A DNA stretch of 64,000 nucleotides. Origin: Clostridium ragsdalei P11 (GTDB taxonomy: Bacteria > Bacillota > Clostridia > Clostridiales > Clostridiaceae). The position numbers were made by a program, and so were the translations under genes. Under the pieces are notes generated by a model. It did no database searches. It had not been told where the DNA came from and saw only the letters and a list, made by a program, of their open reading frames with translations. How positions within the stretch are numbered: position 1 is the first letter of the stretch; each line of letters starts with the position of its first letter. Below are positions 8,450-17,920 of the stretch, piece by piece. The DNA lies in assembly GCF_001675165.1 (NCBI RefSeq), contig NZ_LROS01000014.1, positions 20,731 to 84,730 of the forward strand. Reading direction: 5' to 3'.

Positions 8450-10822
8450 ATGCCTACTTTTTATTCTAAAATGCCAATTACAAATTGGAACTATGTTGAT
8501 TCTACGGGAGCACCAATCTCTGGTGTTAGAATGGATGCTTCTAAAGCCTATGCAAAAATACCTGAATTACTTCAAAAATTTATTAACAACAATGATATAT
8601 CTGCATGGATAAAAATAACAGATAAAATTGATTATATATATTCCAATCTCAATTATGCTTTAGCACCGCTGGATGAAGAAACTGACTTTAAAAGTAAGAT
8701 AAAATATCAGATAAGTTTAGGAAAAAAATTATTATTCAAGCCAAACTTAGTAGCCCCTTTTGTCATAGATGCAGAAACACATGGTGAAGGACCAGGCGCT
8801 GCTATTTGCACTGAATGGCCTTTAATGGCAGCTTTGATGAGGTGGTTTCACGACAAACTTAACATAAGCTATTTTCAAATGGCAATTGGTGAAGCTGCAT
8901 CCTTTACTTTTGCTATGTCTTATAGTTATAGTAAAATAGCAAAAAAGAATATTACAACGGAAGCAGTTATGGAAGGACGAAGCTCAGATTTCTATGGCGG
9001 CTGGGGGTTTTTCTTTGCTCGTAAATACTTAAAAGAACATCATCCTGCTTCTCATAAAGATAACCCTATGAACGGCTATGAAGACAGTATTTCTGGAAGG
9101 TTCCTCCCACCAGGCAAAGCTGGAAACAGATTAATGGTCTATGACTTAAACAAAATTCAAGATGATATAACTAAAGGAAGAACTGTGACAGTTCCTGGCG
9201 GTGTAAACTTTAAGGAAATCACTCTTCACAAAGTAATTGTAGGCGGAGATCCTCAAAATAATGATGACTTAAGGAATTATCCTGGCTGCGTACTAATAAA
9301 CGTTCCTAAAACAAAAATGCATGCTCAAGACCTTATAACAAATGCAATCAAAAACATTGGCATCGGTCTATATCCTTCACAATGTGCTATAGGAAAGGAT
9401 AAAAATGATACAACATGGAAATATGCATGTCCTAACACAGCAAATCCTATCTTAAAGGCAAAATTGCCCCATTCACCATGGGTTTTAAGTATAGATAGTA
9501 ATACCAATTTACCTATTAGAGACAAAAATGGTAAATACATTGCTGCAAAAACAGCAGGAATGTCAGGAACTCAAGCTGATGTTATAAGAGCAGTACAGAA
9601 CCAGAATGTGTTTATGCTCCATATAGTTGATGCTATAAATATAATAAATATTAGCCATAACAATTATGATGGGGCTTCTGTTAGAGTTCCAGAAGGCTAT
9701 GTCTGGGCATCTTTGGATTGTGTGGCTCTAGATCTCTTCTGTGCTAGATACTGTTTCAAAACCCTTCCAATGTGCCAAGCACTGAAACTTAAGGAGAAAA
9801 ACAACTGGCCTACGGAATTTGTTCATCACGTACCTGCCGCAAAAATTAATGGAAGAAATATATCTAGTATAATAGGCTTCGATTCTCCTTTATTCAGATA
9901 TAACTTATATCATTATGCTGAAGAAAGGGGTATTGGACAACAAAATTATCACGTAATGGGTCGGGACCTCTTAACCAAAACACCATTAGCTTCCCTAAAG
10001 GGTCACCTTGTTAGGATAAGTATGGGAAAATTCTTTGAACTGATGACACATACACTATATTATAACCCTAGTACCATTCTTCATAATTTACAGCTCACCA
10101 TATTGAGTTATGCAAAAGCATGCGATAAACTTACAGGTTCCTCTCTATATAAAGATTTCATGAAGTACTTTGATGAAAATCATGATGGAATAATAGATTT
10201 TGATGAAAAGGCACGAGGCTATGAAACAGCACAATTTCAAATATTATCTTATGCTAGTGATATTAAACTAAAAGCAGCATACGGATCACTGAAAGGATCT
10301 TTTATTGAAATCACCATGTATGCTAAAAACTCAAATAAGAATTACAACCATCTTGGTCATGATTTTACAAAGGAAAAAATTCTTATACAAGGTGCAGCAA
10401 TGGCATTTGCAATGTCACAATCAAAGGCGGTAAAGAAAGATCTCTTTGTTCCTGGAATGTCATATGGAAACGGTATGTGGCCTAGCTGGCAGACAGTATT
10501 ATATATGCAGACAACATCAACTATATATGGAAGTCAATCATCAAAGGATGTCACACTAAATTCTCTATATGGTACTGCCTTCCAATATGCTGATAAAGTT
10601 CTAAATGATGGCGCTTATACCAAGAGCATTGATGAAATGATAAGTGACCCTAAGTCAATCAATAAATATATTGAGTCCGTTTCTGCTGGCGCAGCACCTC
10701 TAAACTTTACACTATATGTACCAATGGGATATGGAAAACTCTCAGGAGTCAATATACCTAATGTAGTAGAAACTGAAGATCCTAAAAAAATCTATACTGC
10801 TCACTTTAATGCTGTGTGGTAA
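8450..10822 (+). CDS. Large DUF362-like protein with an EF-hand loop
   Basis: A 790-residue protein with no signal peptide. Residues about 85-300 resemble DUF362: a FKPNLVAPFV segment, a GEGPGAAICTEWP stretch, then VLINVPKTKMHAQDLITNAIKNIGIG. Residues about 575-586 form a canonical EF-hand loop (DENHDGIIDFDE), suggesting calcium binding. The C-terminal 200 residues are not recognised. DUF362 proteins often relate to iron-sulfur or redox functions, but no cysteine clusters of that kind are visible here. AGGAGGG precedes the start. An acetoacetate-decarboxylase-like gene follows 29 bases downstream, so they form a likely operon of unknown pathway. Confidence 0.6.
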   Translation: MPTFYSKMPITNWNYVDSTGAPISGVRMDASKAYAKIPELLQKFINNNDISAWIKITDKIDYIYSNLNYALAPLDEETDFKSKIKYQISLGKKLLFKPNLVAPFVIDAETHGEGPGAAICTEWPLMAALMRWFHDKLNISYFQMAIGEAASFTFAMSYSYSKIAKKNITTEAVMEGRSSDFYGGWGFFFARKYLKEHHPASHKDNPMNGYEDSISGRFLPPGKAGNRLMVYDLNKIQDDITKGRTVTVPGGVNFKEITLHKVIVGGDPQNNDDLRNYPGCVLINVPKTKMHAQDLITNAIKNIGIGLYPSQCAIGKDKNDTTWKYACPNTANPILKAKLPHSPWVLSIDSNTNLPIRDKNGKYIAAKTAGMSGTQADVIRAVQNQNVFMLHIVDAINIINISHNNYDGASVRVPEGYVWASLDCVALDLFCARYCFKTLPMCQALKLKEKNNWPTEFVHHVPAAKINGRNISSIIGFDSPLFRYNLYHYAEERGIGQQNYHVMGRDLLTKTPLASLKGHLVRISMGKFFELMTHTLYYNPSTILHNLQLTILSYAKACDKLTGSSLYKDFMKYFDENHDGIIDFDEKARGYETAQFQILSYASDIKLKAAYGSLKGSFIEITMYAKNSNKNYNHLGHDFTKEKILIQGAAMAFAMSQSKAVKKDLFVPGMSYGNGMWPSWQTVLYMQTTSTIYGSQSSKDVTLNSLYGTAFQYADKVLNDGAYTKSIDEMISDPKSINKYIESVSAGAAPLNFTLYVPMGYGKLSGVNIPNVVETEDPKKIYTAHFNAVW

Positions 10823-10851
10823 AAATTTCTACAATAATAAAGGAGGGTGTT

Positions 10852-11649
10852 ATGTTTACATTTGAGCCAAATAAAACTTACAGTATGCCGCCATTCTTTG
10901 GTGGTGCTGAATTCAATCCTAATGCTGAAGGTCGTGTAAATGATTCTGTAGAAATTAACTTCACTCAAATTACAGATGGAAATCGATTAGCAGACTATCT
11001 GCCAAAAGGATTTATACTATTAAAGCCAGAGCTTCATATTTGTTTTGGCCAATACCGACAGATTGATTTTCTAGCTGGAGGAGCTTATAACATCATCAGA
11101 GTTACCGTTCCTGTATACTTTAACGGTATGCGTGATAAATTAGTTGGAGAATTTAATTTGGTTATTTGGGAAAATAAAACTGCTCCAATCACTGGAGGAA
11201 GAGAAGAAAGTGGTATGCCTAAAATTTATGCTGATATAGAAGATTTTCATATATTCAGGGAAAAATATTTTACTAATGCCAGTTTTGAAGGAAACACATT
11301 TTTACGTATGGAAATGATCAATCCGCAGCCTATACAGGGACAATGGCTTAAGGAAGTAAGAGCCAACCATGCCAATCTTAATGGATTAGCTTTACGTTAT
11401 ATTCCCAAGATTGGGGCTCCTGGAGCAGATTTGATTCAGGCAGCACTTTATCCTGCATCTGCAAAAATTAAAAGTGCTTGGATAGGTAAAGGCAGCATCC
11501 AATGGACAAAGCTTACTTCCGAACAAAATAAACATCAGGCTCATATCATAAACTCACTTGCAAGCTTGCCTATCATAGAAACAAAACCTGCTATAATGAC
11601 AAAAGGTATTCTTTCTATGAAACCAATTACAGGACGTGTTCTAAAATAA
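10852..11649 (+). CDS. Acetoacetate decarboxylase-like protein
   Basis: A 265-residue protein resembling the ADC fold (PF06314-like), including the GREESGMPK block that aligns with GRELSAYPK of the clostridial enzyme. Lys124 aligns with the Schiff-base lysine, but the next residue is Ile where the classical enzyme has the second lysine that lowers its pKa. The following KLGYPK segment is also absent. It may therefore act on another keto acid, or as an aldolase/dehydratase like other ADC-like proteins. Start 10852 is chosen because AGGAGGGTG lies at ideal spacing. It is coupled to the DUF362-like gene. Confidence 0.72.
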   Translation: MFTFEPNKTYSMPPFFGGAEFNPNAEGRVNDSVEINFTQITDGNRLADYLPKGFILLKPELHICFGQYRQIDFLAGGAYNIIRVTVPVYFNGMRDKLVGEFNLVIWENKTAPITGGREESGMPKIYADIEDFHIFREKYFTNASFEGNTFLRMEMINPQPIQGQWLKEVRANHANLNGLALRYIPKIGAPGADLIQAALYPASAKIKSAWIGKGSIQWTKLTSEQNKHQAHIINSLASLPIIETKPAIMTKGILSMKPITGRVLK

Positions 11650-11737
11650 TTTTAACATGTTATTTTCTATAACCTTATGTTAAAAGATACATTCTAAAAA
11701 AATTGTCAAACAATATTTTTCATTATTAATTCTTAAC

Positions 11738-11759
11738 TTGCGAAGCTTTGCTTCGCAAT
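11738..11759. repeat. Perfect inverted repeat in the intergenic region
   Basis: TTGCGAAG and CTTCGCAA face each other across a short centre, forming a stable 8-bp stem. There is no clear T-run, so this is either a weak terminator or a protein site between the ADC-like gene and the SOS promoter. Confidence 0.5.
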
Positions 11760-11825
11760 GTTTCTATTATATCTATATATTACAAATCCATCATATATAC
11801 ATTTTTCTAGCCTAACTTCAGATTG

Positions 11826-11861
11826 CGAACACTTGTTCTTTTGTGAAAAGTGAGTTATAAT
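11826..11861 (+). promoter_or_regulatory. LexA (SOS) box and promoter of the radical SAM operon
   Basis: CGAACACTTGTTCT (11826-11839) fits the Gram-positive LexA/DinR consensus CGAAC-N4-GTTCG with one end mismatch. It overlaps a -35 (TTGTTC, 11833-11838), which is 17 bases from a perfect -10 (TATAAT, 11856-11861). A repressor here would block the polymerase directly. This supports SOS control of the downstream DNA-metabolism genes. Confidence 0.75.
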
Positions 11862-11895
11862 TAATTCATAGAAATGCAAAGATTGGTGATGAAGT

Positions 11896-13233
11896 ATGGA
11901 AATAGGTGAAAAGTTAAGGATTTTATCTTCTGCAGCCAAATATGATGTATCTTGTTCATCTTCCGGCTCAAATAGACATTCAAAAAAAGGCAGTCTTGGT
12001 TCAGCCGATGTAAGTGGTATATGCCACAGCTTTACTCCAGATGGAAGATGTGTATCCCTGCTCAAGATACTTTTAACAAATTGCTGCATATATGATTGTT
12101 CTTATTGTATCAATAGAAAATCCAATGATATTGAAAGAGCTTTTTTTACCTGCGATGAAATTGTAGATCTAACCATGAATTTTTACAGGCGTAATTATAT
12201 AGAAGGCTTATTTTTAAGTTCATCAATTGTGAAAAATGCCGACTTTACAATGGAACTGCTTACAACTGTTGCTTATAAACTAAGAAATGAATATAACTTC
12301 AGAGGTTACATTCATTTGAAAGCAATTCCCGGAGCCGACAAAGAACTTATAAAAAAGGCAGGCTCCCTTGTAGATAGAATGAGTGTAAATATAGAACTGC
12401 CATCAGCAAAATCACTTAAATTATTAGCACCTCAAAAAAATAAACACGATATTTTTAAACCTATGGGTGACATCAAAAATAATATTATTGTAAATAAGTA
12501 TGACCGTAGAAAATATAAAAATTCACCTATATTCGTGCCTGGAGGACAAAGCACCCAGCTTATTGTCGGAGCTACAAAAGAAAATGATTTAAATATACTG
12601 AATTTAACAGAAAATTTATATAACAAATTTGATCTAAAAAGAATTTACTACTCCGCATATGTTCCTGTTAATAGCAGCCCAAATCTTCCAGATATTAAAA
12701 CTCCACCTACTTTAAGAGAGCACAGACTATATCAAGGTGATTGGCTGCTGAGGGTTTATGGATTTAAAGCAAAAGAATTATTAAATGAAAAAAATCCTAA
12801 CTTTGATATCAACTTTGATCCTAAAACAACCTATGCCTTAAACAATATTCATCTATTTCCTGTTGAAATAAATAAGGCTCCCTATAACATTCTTATAAGG
12901 GTTCCTGGAATTGGGATACGCGGTGCACATAAGATAATAAGTGCCCGCAGAATTGGTTTATTGGACTTTTTTGATCTAAAAAAACTGGGCATAGTCATAA
13001 AAAGAGCACAATATTTTATTACTTGCAAAGGCAGATATTATGGAGCTGTAAAATTTGATGATATGCGAATTAAAAAGGCTCTTTCTCCTAAGGTTGATTT
13101 AAATTCAATAGATAAGGGAAAACAATTAAGTTTCTTTGATAATATGGATAATTTAACTATCCCTAAATTTTCATCGAATAATAAACTGCTTTTGTTAAAT
13201 GATAAGTCCACCTCAATTACCGGTGAATTATAG
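11896..13233 (+). CDS. Putative DNA modification/repair radical SAM protein
   Basis: A 445-residue radical SAM enzyme. The cluster motif is CCIYDCSYC (CxxxCxxC, about residues 63-71), binding a 4Fe-4S cluster and S-adenosylmethionine. The C-terminal part contains a helix-hairpin-helix-like segment (VPGIGIRGAHKIISARRIG, about 337-355), typical of DNA-binding repair proteins. This matches the TIGR03916 type, which is paired with a uracil-DNA-glycosylase-like partner; that partner follows 11 bases downstream here. A LexA box in the promoter supports a DNA-damage role. The substrate is not known. Confidence 0.85.
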   Translation: MEIGEKLRILSSAAKYDVSCSSSGSNRHSKKGSLGSADVSGICHSFTPDGRCVSLLKILLTNCCIYDCSYCINRKSNDIERAFFTCDEIVDLTMNFYRRNYIEGLFLSSSIVKNADFTMELLTTVAYKLRNEYNFRGYIHLKAIPGADKELIKKAGSLVDRMSVNIELPSAKSLKLLAPQKNKHDIFKPMGDIKNNIIVNKYDRRKYKNSPIFVPGGQSTQLIVGATKENDLNILNLTENLYNKFDLKRIYYSAYVPVNSSPNLPDIKTPPTLREHRLYQGDWLLRVYGFKAKELLNEKNPNFDINFDPKTTYALNNIHLFPVEINKAPYNILIRVPGIGIRGAHKIISARRIGLLDFFDLKKLGIVIKRAQYFITCKGRYYGAVKFDDMRIKKALSPKVDLNSIDKGKQLSFFDNMDNLTIPKFSSNNKLLLLNDKSTSITGEL

Positions 13234-13244
13234 GAGGTTATTTC

Positions 13245-13976
13245 TTGAAAGAATATATATATGATGATACTTTTGAAGGTTTACTTACAGCTATTTTTTA
13301 TGCCTACAGCTGCAAAGAAGCTTGTATCATAACAAAATCCAGAGACTATATACCTTCATTTCTTAATGAAACTTTAAATATTTCAACTGAGTACGATAAA
13401 TTTGATAGAGTTTATAAGAGCATCATTAAAAAACTTAACAGAAAAGTTTTAACAAATATTTATTACTTATATCTTTGTGGAATTTCAGATTCCAGTTCTA
13501 TTGCTTTAAAGTATCTTAAACTTTGCTATAAATATGGTACAAATATTAATTTAGCCAAAAACAATGATATTATAATTTTAGTTGATAAGTATACTAGAAA
13601 AGTTACCGCTGAAGCTCATAACTTCAATGGATTTGTAAGATTTAAAGAAATAGCACCCTTAAGTTTTTATGCTTCCATAGAACCTGATCACAATATTTTA
13701 CCATTAATACTCAATCATTTTACAAAAAGATTTTCCGATCAGAATTTTATAATTCATGATTTAAAAAGAGAACTGGCAATTATATACAACAAAAAGGCCG
13801 CTATCATAACTGAATTTAAAAAGGAAGATGCTAAAATTTTAAACTCAGCAGATGGCAAATTTGAAGCTCTTTGGAAAACTTTTTATAAATCCGTCAATAT
13901 AGAGGAACGCAAAAATTTAAGGCTGCGCAGCCGCTGCATGCCTAAAAGATATTGGAATCACCTTACAGAAATATAA
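13245..13976 (+). CDS. DUF4130-type DNA metabolism protein linked to the radical SAM enzyme
   Basis: A 243-residue protein fitting the TIGR03915 family, which almost always accompanies the TIGR03916 radical SAM protein. It has YDDTFEGLLTAIFYAY at the N-terminus, the central block FNGFVRFKE (about 126-134), and LRSRCMPKRYWNHLTE at the C-terminus. It is thought to act with the upstream enzyme on damaged or modified nucleic acid bases; this is family knowledge, not visible in the sequence. A strong GGAGG lies 11 bases after the previous stop. A decayed copy of its centre lies at 19056. Confidence 0.83.
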   Translation: MKEYIYDDTFEGLLTAIFYAYSCKEACIITKSRDYIPSFLNETLNISTEYDKFDRVYKSIIKKLNRKVLTNIYYLYLCGISDSSSIALKYLKLCYKYGTNINLAKNNDIIILVDKYTRKVTAEAHNFNGFVRFKEIAPLSFYASIEPDHNILPLILNHFTKRFSDQNFIIHDLKRELAIIYNKKAAIITEFKKEDAKILNSADGKFEALWKTFYKSVNIEERKNLRLRSRCMPKRYWNHLTEI

Positions 13977-13979
13977 CTA

Positions 13980-14897
13980 CTACTCCAGGGGTGAAAATAC
14001 CGACCCTTGCTTTGAAACTAAAGCTTCTTTTGTAATTTTAATGAACTCATGACACACCTTTGTTATATACTCTCCTTTTCTATAAGCCACAGCAAGTATG
14101 AAGTTTATGTCATCTATTAAAAAGTAGTTTTTGTAATTGTTTGTGTTAAAAAAACTTATTACACTTTCTGGAACTAAGGTAAATCCCATACCTGAATTTG
14201 CAAGATTATATGCGGTATCAATATTTCTAACTTCAATAAGAATATTAGGTTCAAATTGTGCACGTTTAAACAATTCATCTGCAATAAATCTCATTCTATG
14301 CCCTGGCTTTATTAGGATGAATTTTTCATTTTTTAAGCAGGTGAAGTCTAACTTTTGCCTTTTTTCAATCTCTGTATTATATCCAGGAGGAGCTATTAGA
14401 AATACCCTTTCAATTGATATAGGTTCATATACTATACGACTATCTTGTGTTGGTAAATGCATAATGGCAATATCAATTTTTCCTACTATTAGTAGTTCTT
14501 CTAACTGTCTTGCAGAATGTCCTTCAATAACAATTTCTACATTCGGAAATTTTTTATAAAATTGGGGTAGAACCAAAGGTAAAATATACCTTTCTGTAGG
14601 GACTGGAATACCAATTGTAATACGCCCTTTTTTTGAATCTGATATATCATAAAGTTCCTTCATTAAACGTTTTTTTGAATTAAGAATATTTTTAGCTGTT
14701 TCAATGTATTTTTCTCCTGCAAAAGTTAAAGTAAGAGGGCTTGTAGATCTATCAAATAGTTTTACTTCTAATTGTTTTTCCAATCTCATAATATACTCAC
14801 TTAAAGATGGTTGTGATATATAAAGTTTTTTTGCAGCTTTAGAGAAACTCTTTTCTTCTGCTATAGCTATTACATATTCTAATTGATGAAAATCCAT
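13980..14897 (-). CDS. LysR-family transcriptional regulator
   Basis: A 305-residue regulator. It has an N-terminal winged helix-turn-helix (MDFHQLEYVIAIAEEKSFSK, with the recognition helix in ISQPSLSEYI) and a C-terminal periplasmic-binding-like effector domain from about residue 90. It is divergent from the MFS transporter at 15107, the usual position for a LysR regulator and its target, so the transporter is a probable target. Convergent with the DUF4130 gene, with 3 bases between stops. Confidence 0.9.
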   Translation of the reverse strand: MDFHQLEYVIAIAEEKSFSKAAKKLYISQPSLSEYIMRLEKQLEVKLFDRSTSPLTLTFAGEKYIETAKNILNSKKRLMKELYDISDSKKGRITIGIPVPTERYILPLVLPQFYKKFPNVEIVIEGHSARQLEELLIVGKIDIAIMHLPTQDSRIVYEPISIERVFLIAPPGYNTEIEKRQKLDFTCLKNEKFILIKPGHRMRFIADELFKRAQFEPNILIEVRNIDTAYNLANSGMGFTLVPESVISFFNTNNYKNYFLIDDINFILAVAYRKGEYITKVCHEFIKITKEALVSKQGSVFSPLE

Positions 14898-15106
14898 AGT
14901 AACAAAACCCTCTCTTTATATGAATTTTAGTTCATTAAATTAAGTCATTATAGCATTATCCTATCAATTATATAACATTAATAGTATTATTCAAATAACA
15001 TTATTGAATTTATAATAGACTAAGAGTATTAATAAAAAGTATACAGAGACTTTCGTATATTTAGTTTTTACTGAAAAATTTGATGCAATATAAGAGGTAA
15101 TATAAC

Positions 15107-16333
15107 ATGCAACTAATATCAAAATTAAACAGTACATTTTCTGCTCTTAAGCATAGAAATTTTAGATATTTTTGGACAGGGCAGTGCATTTCATTAATGG
15201 GCACATGGATACAAAGAACAGCACAAGCATGGCTTGTATATAGTATTACAAAGTCAGCGTTTCTTTTAGGATTATTAGGAGTTTTTCAATTTGGACCTGT
15301 ATTTTTATTTTCACTGTTTATTGGAGTTTTTATAGATAGATTTTCTAAGAAAAAGCTGCTTATATTAACTCAGTTTATTTTTATGGTACAATCACTTGTA
15401 CTAGCTTATCTGGTATGGATACATGTGGTTAAATATTGGCACATTGCTGTACTTGCAGTGATTTTTGGATTTGCCCAAACTATTGATTTACCCGTAAGAC
15501 AATCATTTTACGTTGAACTCGTAGGAAAAGAGGATTTAATGAATGCAATCTCTTTAAATTCTACAGTTATTAATTTGGCAAAGATTGTTGGACCCTCTAT
15601 TGCAGGTATCTTGATGGTGAAGCTCGGTACTACTACCTGTTTCTTTATTAATGGAATAAGTTTTATACCTGTTATTTATGGAATATGTAGAATAAAAGTT
15701 AAAGAAAATAAATTAAAGAGAAATAATCAGAATGTAATAAAAGAAATTAAAGATGGTATTAAATACATAGCAGACAATGATATTTTAAAATTTACAGTTC
15801 TACTTATGATTATAGTATGTGTATTTTCAGCAAATTCCGAGGTTATAATACCGGTATTCACAAGTGAAATACTAAAAATGGGTGCAAAAGAGTACAGCTT
15901 TCTTTTATCAGCATTTGGTGTAGGAGCATTAAGCGGTGCAATTTTTATGGTACTAAGAAGTAAGCGCGGACTTAGCAAAACCATACAAATTGGAGATGCA
16001 ATATTAATATCAATAGCTCAAATATTTACATACTTTTTTAGGCAATATTATATAGTTGCTATTTTTATAGTATTTATAGGATTTTTCTATTTAACATTTT
16101 TAAATATGTCAAATTCTATATTGCAACTTAATATAACAAATGAGTATAGGGGACGAGTTATGAGCGTATATTCTTTAATTACTTCAGGTTCTGCTCCTAT
16201 TGGAAATTCATTTGCAGGTGCTGTTATGCAGCAGGCAGGTGCAGGCTTTGGATATTTTGCATGCGGTTTATTTACACTACTACCAACAATTGCTTTATTA
16301 ATCATGAAAAGCAAATCCAAAAATAGAATTTAA
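15107..16333 (+). CDS. MFS efflux transporter
   Basis: A 408-residue protein with about 12 transmembrane helices, of the EntS/drug-efflux branch of the major facilitator superfamily (RNFRYFWTGQCISLMGTWIQ at the N-terminus; loop DRFSKKKLL after helix 2; RGRVMSVYSLITSG in helix 10). An AAGAGGT ribosome site precedes the start. Divergent from the LysR gene. Substrate unknown. Confidence 0.87.
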   Translation: MQLISKLNSTFSALKHRNFRYFWTGQCISLMGTWIQRTAQAWLVYSITKSAFLLGLLGVFQFGPVFLFSLFIGVFIDRFSKKKLLILTQFIFMVQSLVLAYLVWIHVVKYWHIAVLAVIFGFAQTIDLPVRQSFYVELVGKEDLMNAISLNSTVINLAKIVGPSIAGILMVKLGTTTCFFINGISFIPVIYGICRIKVKENKLKRNNQNVIKEIKDGIKYIADNDILKFTVLLMIIVCVFSANSEVIIPVFTSEILKMGAKEYSFLLSAFGVGALSGAIFMVLRSKRGLSKTIQIGDAILISIAQIFTYFFRQYYIVAIFIVFIGFFYLTFLNMSNSILQLNITNEYRGRVMSVYSLITSGSAPIGNSFAGAVMQQAGAGFGYFACGLFTLLPTIALLIMKSKSKNRI

Positions 16334-16423
16334 ATGATAAAAAGCTATACAAGTATTCATAAAATTGGTAATATAATATTAGAAGAAAAACAGCTTTTCA
16401 TTTATACAAATCAGTGTCGAGTT

Positions 16424-16462
16424 AACCACTTTGAATATACTCATTCAAAGTGGTTTTTTTGT
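16424..16462 (+). terminator. Terminator hairpin in the leader of the deaminase gene
   Basis: A 10-bp stem (CCACTTTGAA with TTCAAAGTGG) is followed by a T-run and ends only about 20 bases before the deaminase start. An upstream complementary pair (AAAAGC near 16340 and GCTTTT near 16393) might form an alternative fold. It could simply end the MFS gene, or it could be a conditional terminator. Confidence 0.6.
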
Positions 16463-16482
16463 TTTTTAAGGGGGATTTTATT

Positions 16483-17853
16483 ATGAAAGCATTACTTTTA
16501 AAGAATATTGGAACTGTAGTAACATTTAATGACAAAGATGAAATACTTGAAAATGTAGACATATTAGTAGAAGGTCCAAAAATCACTTCAATAGGTAAGA
16601 ACCTTAGTGTATCTGATAAGACAGACATAATAGACTGTACCAATCTTGTAGCTTTGCCTGGATTTGTAAATACCCATCATCATTTATATCAAACCTTATT
16701 TAGAGGAATAAAAGAAGTTCAAGAAAAACCGCTTTTCCCATGGCTTATTGGATTGTACGAATTTTGGAAAAACATAACTCCCGATGCAGTATATTATGGT
16801 GCTTTAGTTGGTTTTAGTGAACTATTAAGAACTGGATGCACCTTAACTTCAGATCATCACTATGTGTTTCCAAACAATCAGCCTCAAACTTTAATAGATG
16901 ACGAAATCAGAGCAGCAAAAGAAATAGGAATTCGTTTTACTGCCACAAGAGGTTCTATGTCTTTAGGCAGAGATCAAGGAGGACTTCCTCCAATGACAGT
17001 TGTTCAAGAAGAAGATAAAATATTAGAGGATAGTGATAGACTTATAAGCAAGTATCATGATGTAAATGATTTTGCAATGACAAGAATTGCACTAGCGCCC
17101 TGCTCACCATTCTCAGTTACGAAAGAGTTAATGCTTGAAACGAAGAAGTTAGCTAGAAAAAGAGGAGTTATGATGCATACTCACCTTGCAGAAACGCTGG
17201 ATGAAGAGAAATTCTGCATTGAAAAATACGGAAGAAGACCTTTTGAACTTATGGAGGAACTTGAATGGGTTGGCTCTGATGTTTGGTATGCACATGGTAT
17301 ATATCTTAGCGATGCAGAAATAGATAGATTAAATGGAACAGGTATTGCACACTGTCCTTCATCCAACATGAAGCTCAGCAGTGGAATCTGCAGGACTTCT
17401 GAAATTGTTCAAAAAGGTGGGAAAATAAGTATAGGGGTAGACGGAAGTGCTAGTAATGATGGTTCTAATATGTGGGAGGAAGTTAGACGTGCCTACCTTC
17501 TAAACCATTTAAAGTATGGAACAAAAGGACTTAATGCTTATGAAATATTAAAGATTGCAACAAGAGGTGGATCAGATGTGCTTGGAAGAACTGATACTGG
17601 AAGACTAGATACCGAAAAAGCTGCAGATATAATATTATTTGATCTTAGCGGAATTGAATATGCAGGATGCCATGATCCACTTGTTTCATTAGTATGCCTT
17701 GGAAACTCAAGTTATACCAAAATGACCATTGTTAACGGAAATATAGTTTCAATAGATGGAAAGCTTATTACCATGAATACAGATGAAATAGCAAAAAGCG
17801 CTCATAAAATTGCTCAAGATATAGTTAAACATGAAAGAGAAAATAATCTGTAA
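16483..17853 (+). CDS. Amidohydrolase, 8-oxoguanine/guanine deaminase-like
   Basis: A 456-residue metal-dependent deaminase of the TRZ/ATZ (AtzB/8-oxoguanine deaminase-like) group. Metal ligands are visible in GFVNTHHHLYQ (about 60), MMHTHLAETLDEE (about 233), VWYAHGIYL and IGVDGSASNDGSNM. The enzyme hydrolyses an amino group from a purine or triazine ring. Start 16483 follows an AAGGGGG site; the frame's earlier ATG is within the terminator. Purine salvage or nitrogen acquisition is the likely role. The exact substrate cannot be told from the sequence. Confidence 0.83.
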   Translation: MKALLLKNIGTVVTFNDKDEILENVDILVEGPKITSIGKNLSVSDKTDIIDCTNLVALPGFVNTHHHLYQTLFRGIKEVQEKPLFPWLIGLYEFWKNITPDAVYYGALVGFSELLRTGCTLTSDHHYVFPNNQPQTLIDDEIRAAKEIGIRFTATRGSMSLGRDQGGLPPMTVVQEEDKILEDSDRLISKYHDVNDFAMTRIALAPCSPFSVTKELMLETKKLARKRGVMMHTHLAETLDEEKFCIEKYGRRPFELMEELEWVGSDVWYAHGIYLSDAEIDRLNGTGIAHCPSSNMKLSSGICRTSEIVQKGGKISIGVDGSASNDGSNMWEEVRRAYLLNHLKYGTKGLNAYEILKIATRGGSDVLGRTDTGRLDTEKAADIILFDLSGIEYAGCHDPLVSLVCLGNSSYTKMTIVNGNIVSIDGKLITMNTDEIAKSAHKIAQDIVKHERENNL

Positions 17854-17920
17854 GGCTATGAAAATATATAGATATTATGGTATCATTTTAATAAACCTAA
17901 ATTAGATTCAAGGTGGTGAT

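Noticed and set aside
11733..12089. 118-codon minus-strand open frame
   Set aside because: It overlaps the start and promoter of the radical SAM gene, has no ribosome site, and its sequence looks like an antisense shadow.
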